DNA of 64,000 bases from Empedobacter sp036647415 (GTDB lineage Bacteria > Bacteroidota > Bacteroidia > Flavobacteriales > Weeksellaceae). Both the position numbers and the translations under genes were made by a program. Below the pieces are notes generated by a model that was not told where the DNA came from, did no database searches, and saw only the letters and a program-made list of their open reading frames with translations. The DNA lies in assembly GCF_036647415.1 (NCBI RefSeq), contig NZ_JAVXKG010000013.1:1-64000 (forward strand). The letters are read 5' to 3'. Shown in pieces: positions 62,663 to 64,000 of this stretch (its first letter is position 1; each line of letters opens with the position of its first letter).

Positions 62663-64000
62663 TTATTTCTTTTTCAATTTTACTGTAAAATGACGTAAAA
62701 TATCCGATTCCCATGTAATTTCATAACCAGAATTTAGTTCATTTCGTCTATCATAAATATTTTTCAGTGCTACTGCAATGTAATCCATGTGACTTTGAAA
62801 ATAAGTTCTTCTTGGAATAGCTAAACGCAATAATTCTAATTTTGGATAACGATTTTCACGTGTTTCAGGATCACGATCAGCCAAAATAGTTCCGATTTCT
62901 ACACCACGAATTCCTGCTTCTTTGTACAATTCGATTCCCAAAGTTTGTGCAGGAAATTCTTCACGCGCCACATTTGGTAAAAACTTTACTGCATCTACAA
63001 AAATAGCGTGTCCACCAATTGGTTGTTGAATTGGAATGCCATATTCAATCAATTTATTTCCTAAATACTCAACTTGATTAATTCTAGATTTTAAATACGA
63101 ATATTCAGTAGATTCTTGTAAACCTTGTGCTAAAGCCGCTAAATCACGTCCAGCTAATCCTCCATAGCTTAAATATCCTTCGTAGATAATTCCAAAATTT
63201 CCACATATTTTATATAGCTCTTCGTTATTAAGTGCTATAAAACCACCAATATTCACCAAACCATCTTTTTTCGCAGACATTGTCATTCCATCTCCGTAAG
63301 AAAACATTTCTAATACAATTTCTTTGATTGTTTTATCCTTGAATTCTGCTTCACGTTCTTTAATAAAATAAGCATTTTCTGCAAATCTCGCTCCATCAAA
63401 AAATACTGGAATACCATATTGATTTGATAATTCTCGGACTTGACGTATATTTTCTATAGAAACGGGTTGTCCACCAGACGAATTACATGTTACAGTGATT
63501 AATGTAAATGGAATTTGCGTTTTATCGTATTGCTTGTAAACATCTTCTAATTTTTTTAAGTCGATATTTCCTTTAAAAGGATGAATTAATTCACTATCAA
63601 AAGCTTCATCAATTGTACAATCTACCGCATGTGCTTTTCTAAACTCAATATGACCTTTAGTTGTATCAAAATGAGAATTTCCTGGTACAATTTGGTTTTC
63701 TTTTACCAAAGCCGAAAACAAAACATTTTCCGCTGCACGCCCTTGATGTGTAGGTAAAACAAACTGATAATTTGTAATGCTATTAATTGTTTCTTTCAGT
63801 TTAAGGAAAGATTGAGAACCAGCATAACTTTCATCTCCAGTCATCATTGCACCCCACTGTTTGTCAGACATTGCGCCCGTTCCAGAATCGGTTAATAAAT
63901 CAATAAATACTTTGTGGCTTTCTAGGTTAAATAAGTTGTAATCTTTTTCTTCAATCCATTTCTCGCGATCTTCTTTAGTAGATTGATAAATTTCTTCGAC
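62663..64000 (-). CDS. tnaA: tryptophanase (L-tryptophan indole-lyase), 5' end beyond the window
   Basis: The frame is open from the stop at 62663 to the window edge (445 residues seen). The ATG at 63871 is internal: upstream codons continue as ...FIDLLTDSGTGAMSDKQWGAMMTGDESYAG, the usual family sequence. PLP-binding features: LPTHQGRAAENVLF, ITVTCNSSGGQPVS, FDGARFAENAYFI and the Lys-containing SYGDGMTMSAKKDGLVNIGG. This branch of PLP lyases also includes tyrosine phenol-lyase. The sequence fits tryptophanase better, but the missing N-terminus limits certainty. It produces indole, pyruvate and ammonia. Confidence 0.88.
   Translation of the reverse strand, partial: VEEIYQSTKEDREKWIEEKDYNLFNLESHKVFIDLLTDSGTGAMSDKQWGAMMTGDESYAGSQSFLKLKETINSITNYQFVLPTHQGRAAENVLFSALVKENQIVPGNSHFDTTKGHIEFRKAHAVDCTIDEAFDSELIHPFKGNIDLKKLEDVYKQYDKTQIPFTLITVTCNSSGGQPVSIENIRQVRELSNQYGIPVFFDGARFAENAYFIKEREAEFKDKTIKEIVLEMFSYGDGMTMSAKKDGLVNIGGFIALNNEELYKICGNFGIIYEGYLSYGGLAGRDLAALAQGLQESTEYSYLKSRINQVEYLGNKLIEYGIPIQQPIGGHAIFVDAVKFLPNVAREEFPAQTLGIELYKEAGIRGVEIGTILADRDPETRENRYPKLELLRLAIPRRTYFQSHMDYIAVALKNIYDRRNELNSGYEITWESDILRHFTVKLKKK

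Noticed and set aside
1..64000. CRISPR array or intact tRNA/rRNA genes
   Set aside because: No regularly spaced identical repeats and no complete tRNA cloverleaf or rRNA sequence was recognised by eye.

Overview
The window comes from a low-G+C member of the Bacteroidota, most likely class Flavobacteriia (Weeksellaceae-like). The evidence is a PorZ type IX secretion component, a Por-type C-terminal sorting domain, many TAnnTTTG -7 promoter boxes in place of sigma70 boxes, Bacteroidota-restricted families (DUF4271, DUF4296, DUF3109, DUF5686, DUF6909-like, CCDC81-type HU + SPOR), and a B12-riboswitch-controlled BtuB/BtuG-type pair. No rRNA or intact tRNA gene was recognised. The species cannot be named from this sequence alone.

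Positions 1-17.6 kb look like an integrated accessory element. From right to left, nearly all on the minus strand, it holds a tyrosine recombinase (16051-17385), a SNF2 helicase, an AlbA_2/Schlafen-type ATP-binding protein, a repeat-rich spacer, a type III restriction-modification pair, an HTH-containing protein, an excisionase-like HTH protein, a 485-aa unknown, and a compact protein with DNA polymerase A-type palm motifs. The mod gene is broken by an in-frame TAA followed directly by ATG. Left of these lie an outer-membrane beta-barrel gene and a small anchored zinc-motif protein. The right boundary is probably at about 17.58-17.6 kb, where a tRNA-Cys-like 3' end sits just before a terminator. 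The left boundary was not found and may be outside the window. No relaxase or conjugation gene is visible.

From 17.9 to 19.85 kb three tandem paralogous secreted proteins form an overlapping operon. The rest (19.9-64 kb) reads as ordinary chromosome: polyprenol-phosphate mannosyltransferase, hemD, recJ, rsmI, dxs, a Gfo/Idh/MocA oxidoreductase with two hotdog thioesterases, a ParE-type toxin-antitoxin pair, a tripartite RND efflux operon, a SPOR/HU protein, dprA, porZ-recO, a gamma-family PLP enzyme, tadA, an EamA transporter, the B12 uptake locus, pdhB, ppa, a T9SS cargo protein, an M28 peptidase and, running off the right edge, tryptophanase.

The main points for a second look are the PolA-like polymerase in a recombinase-bearing element, the four-gene helicase/AlbA/type III R-M cassette with its split methyltransferase, the tRNA-Cys-like attachment remnant, a homopolymer frameshift in the small gene coupled to dxs, and several small or paralogous uncharacterised genes.
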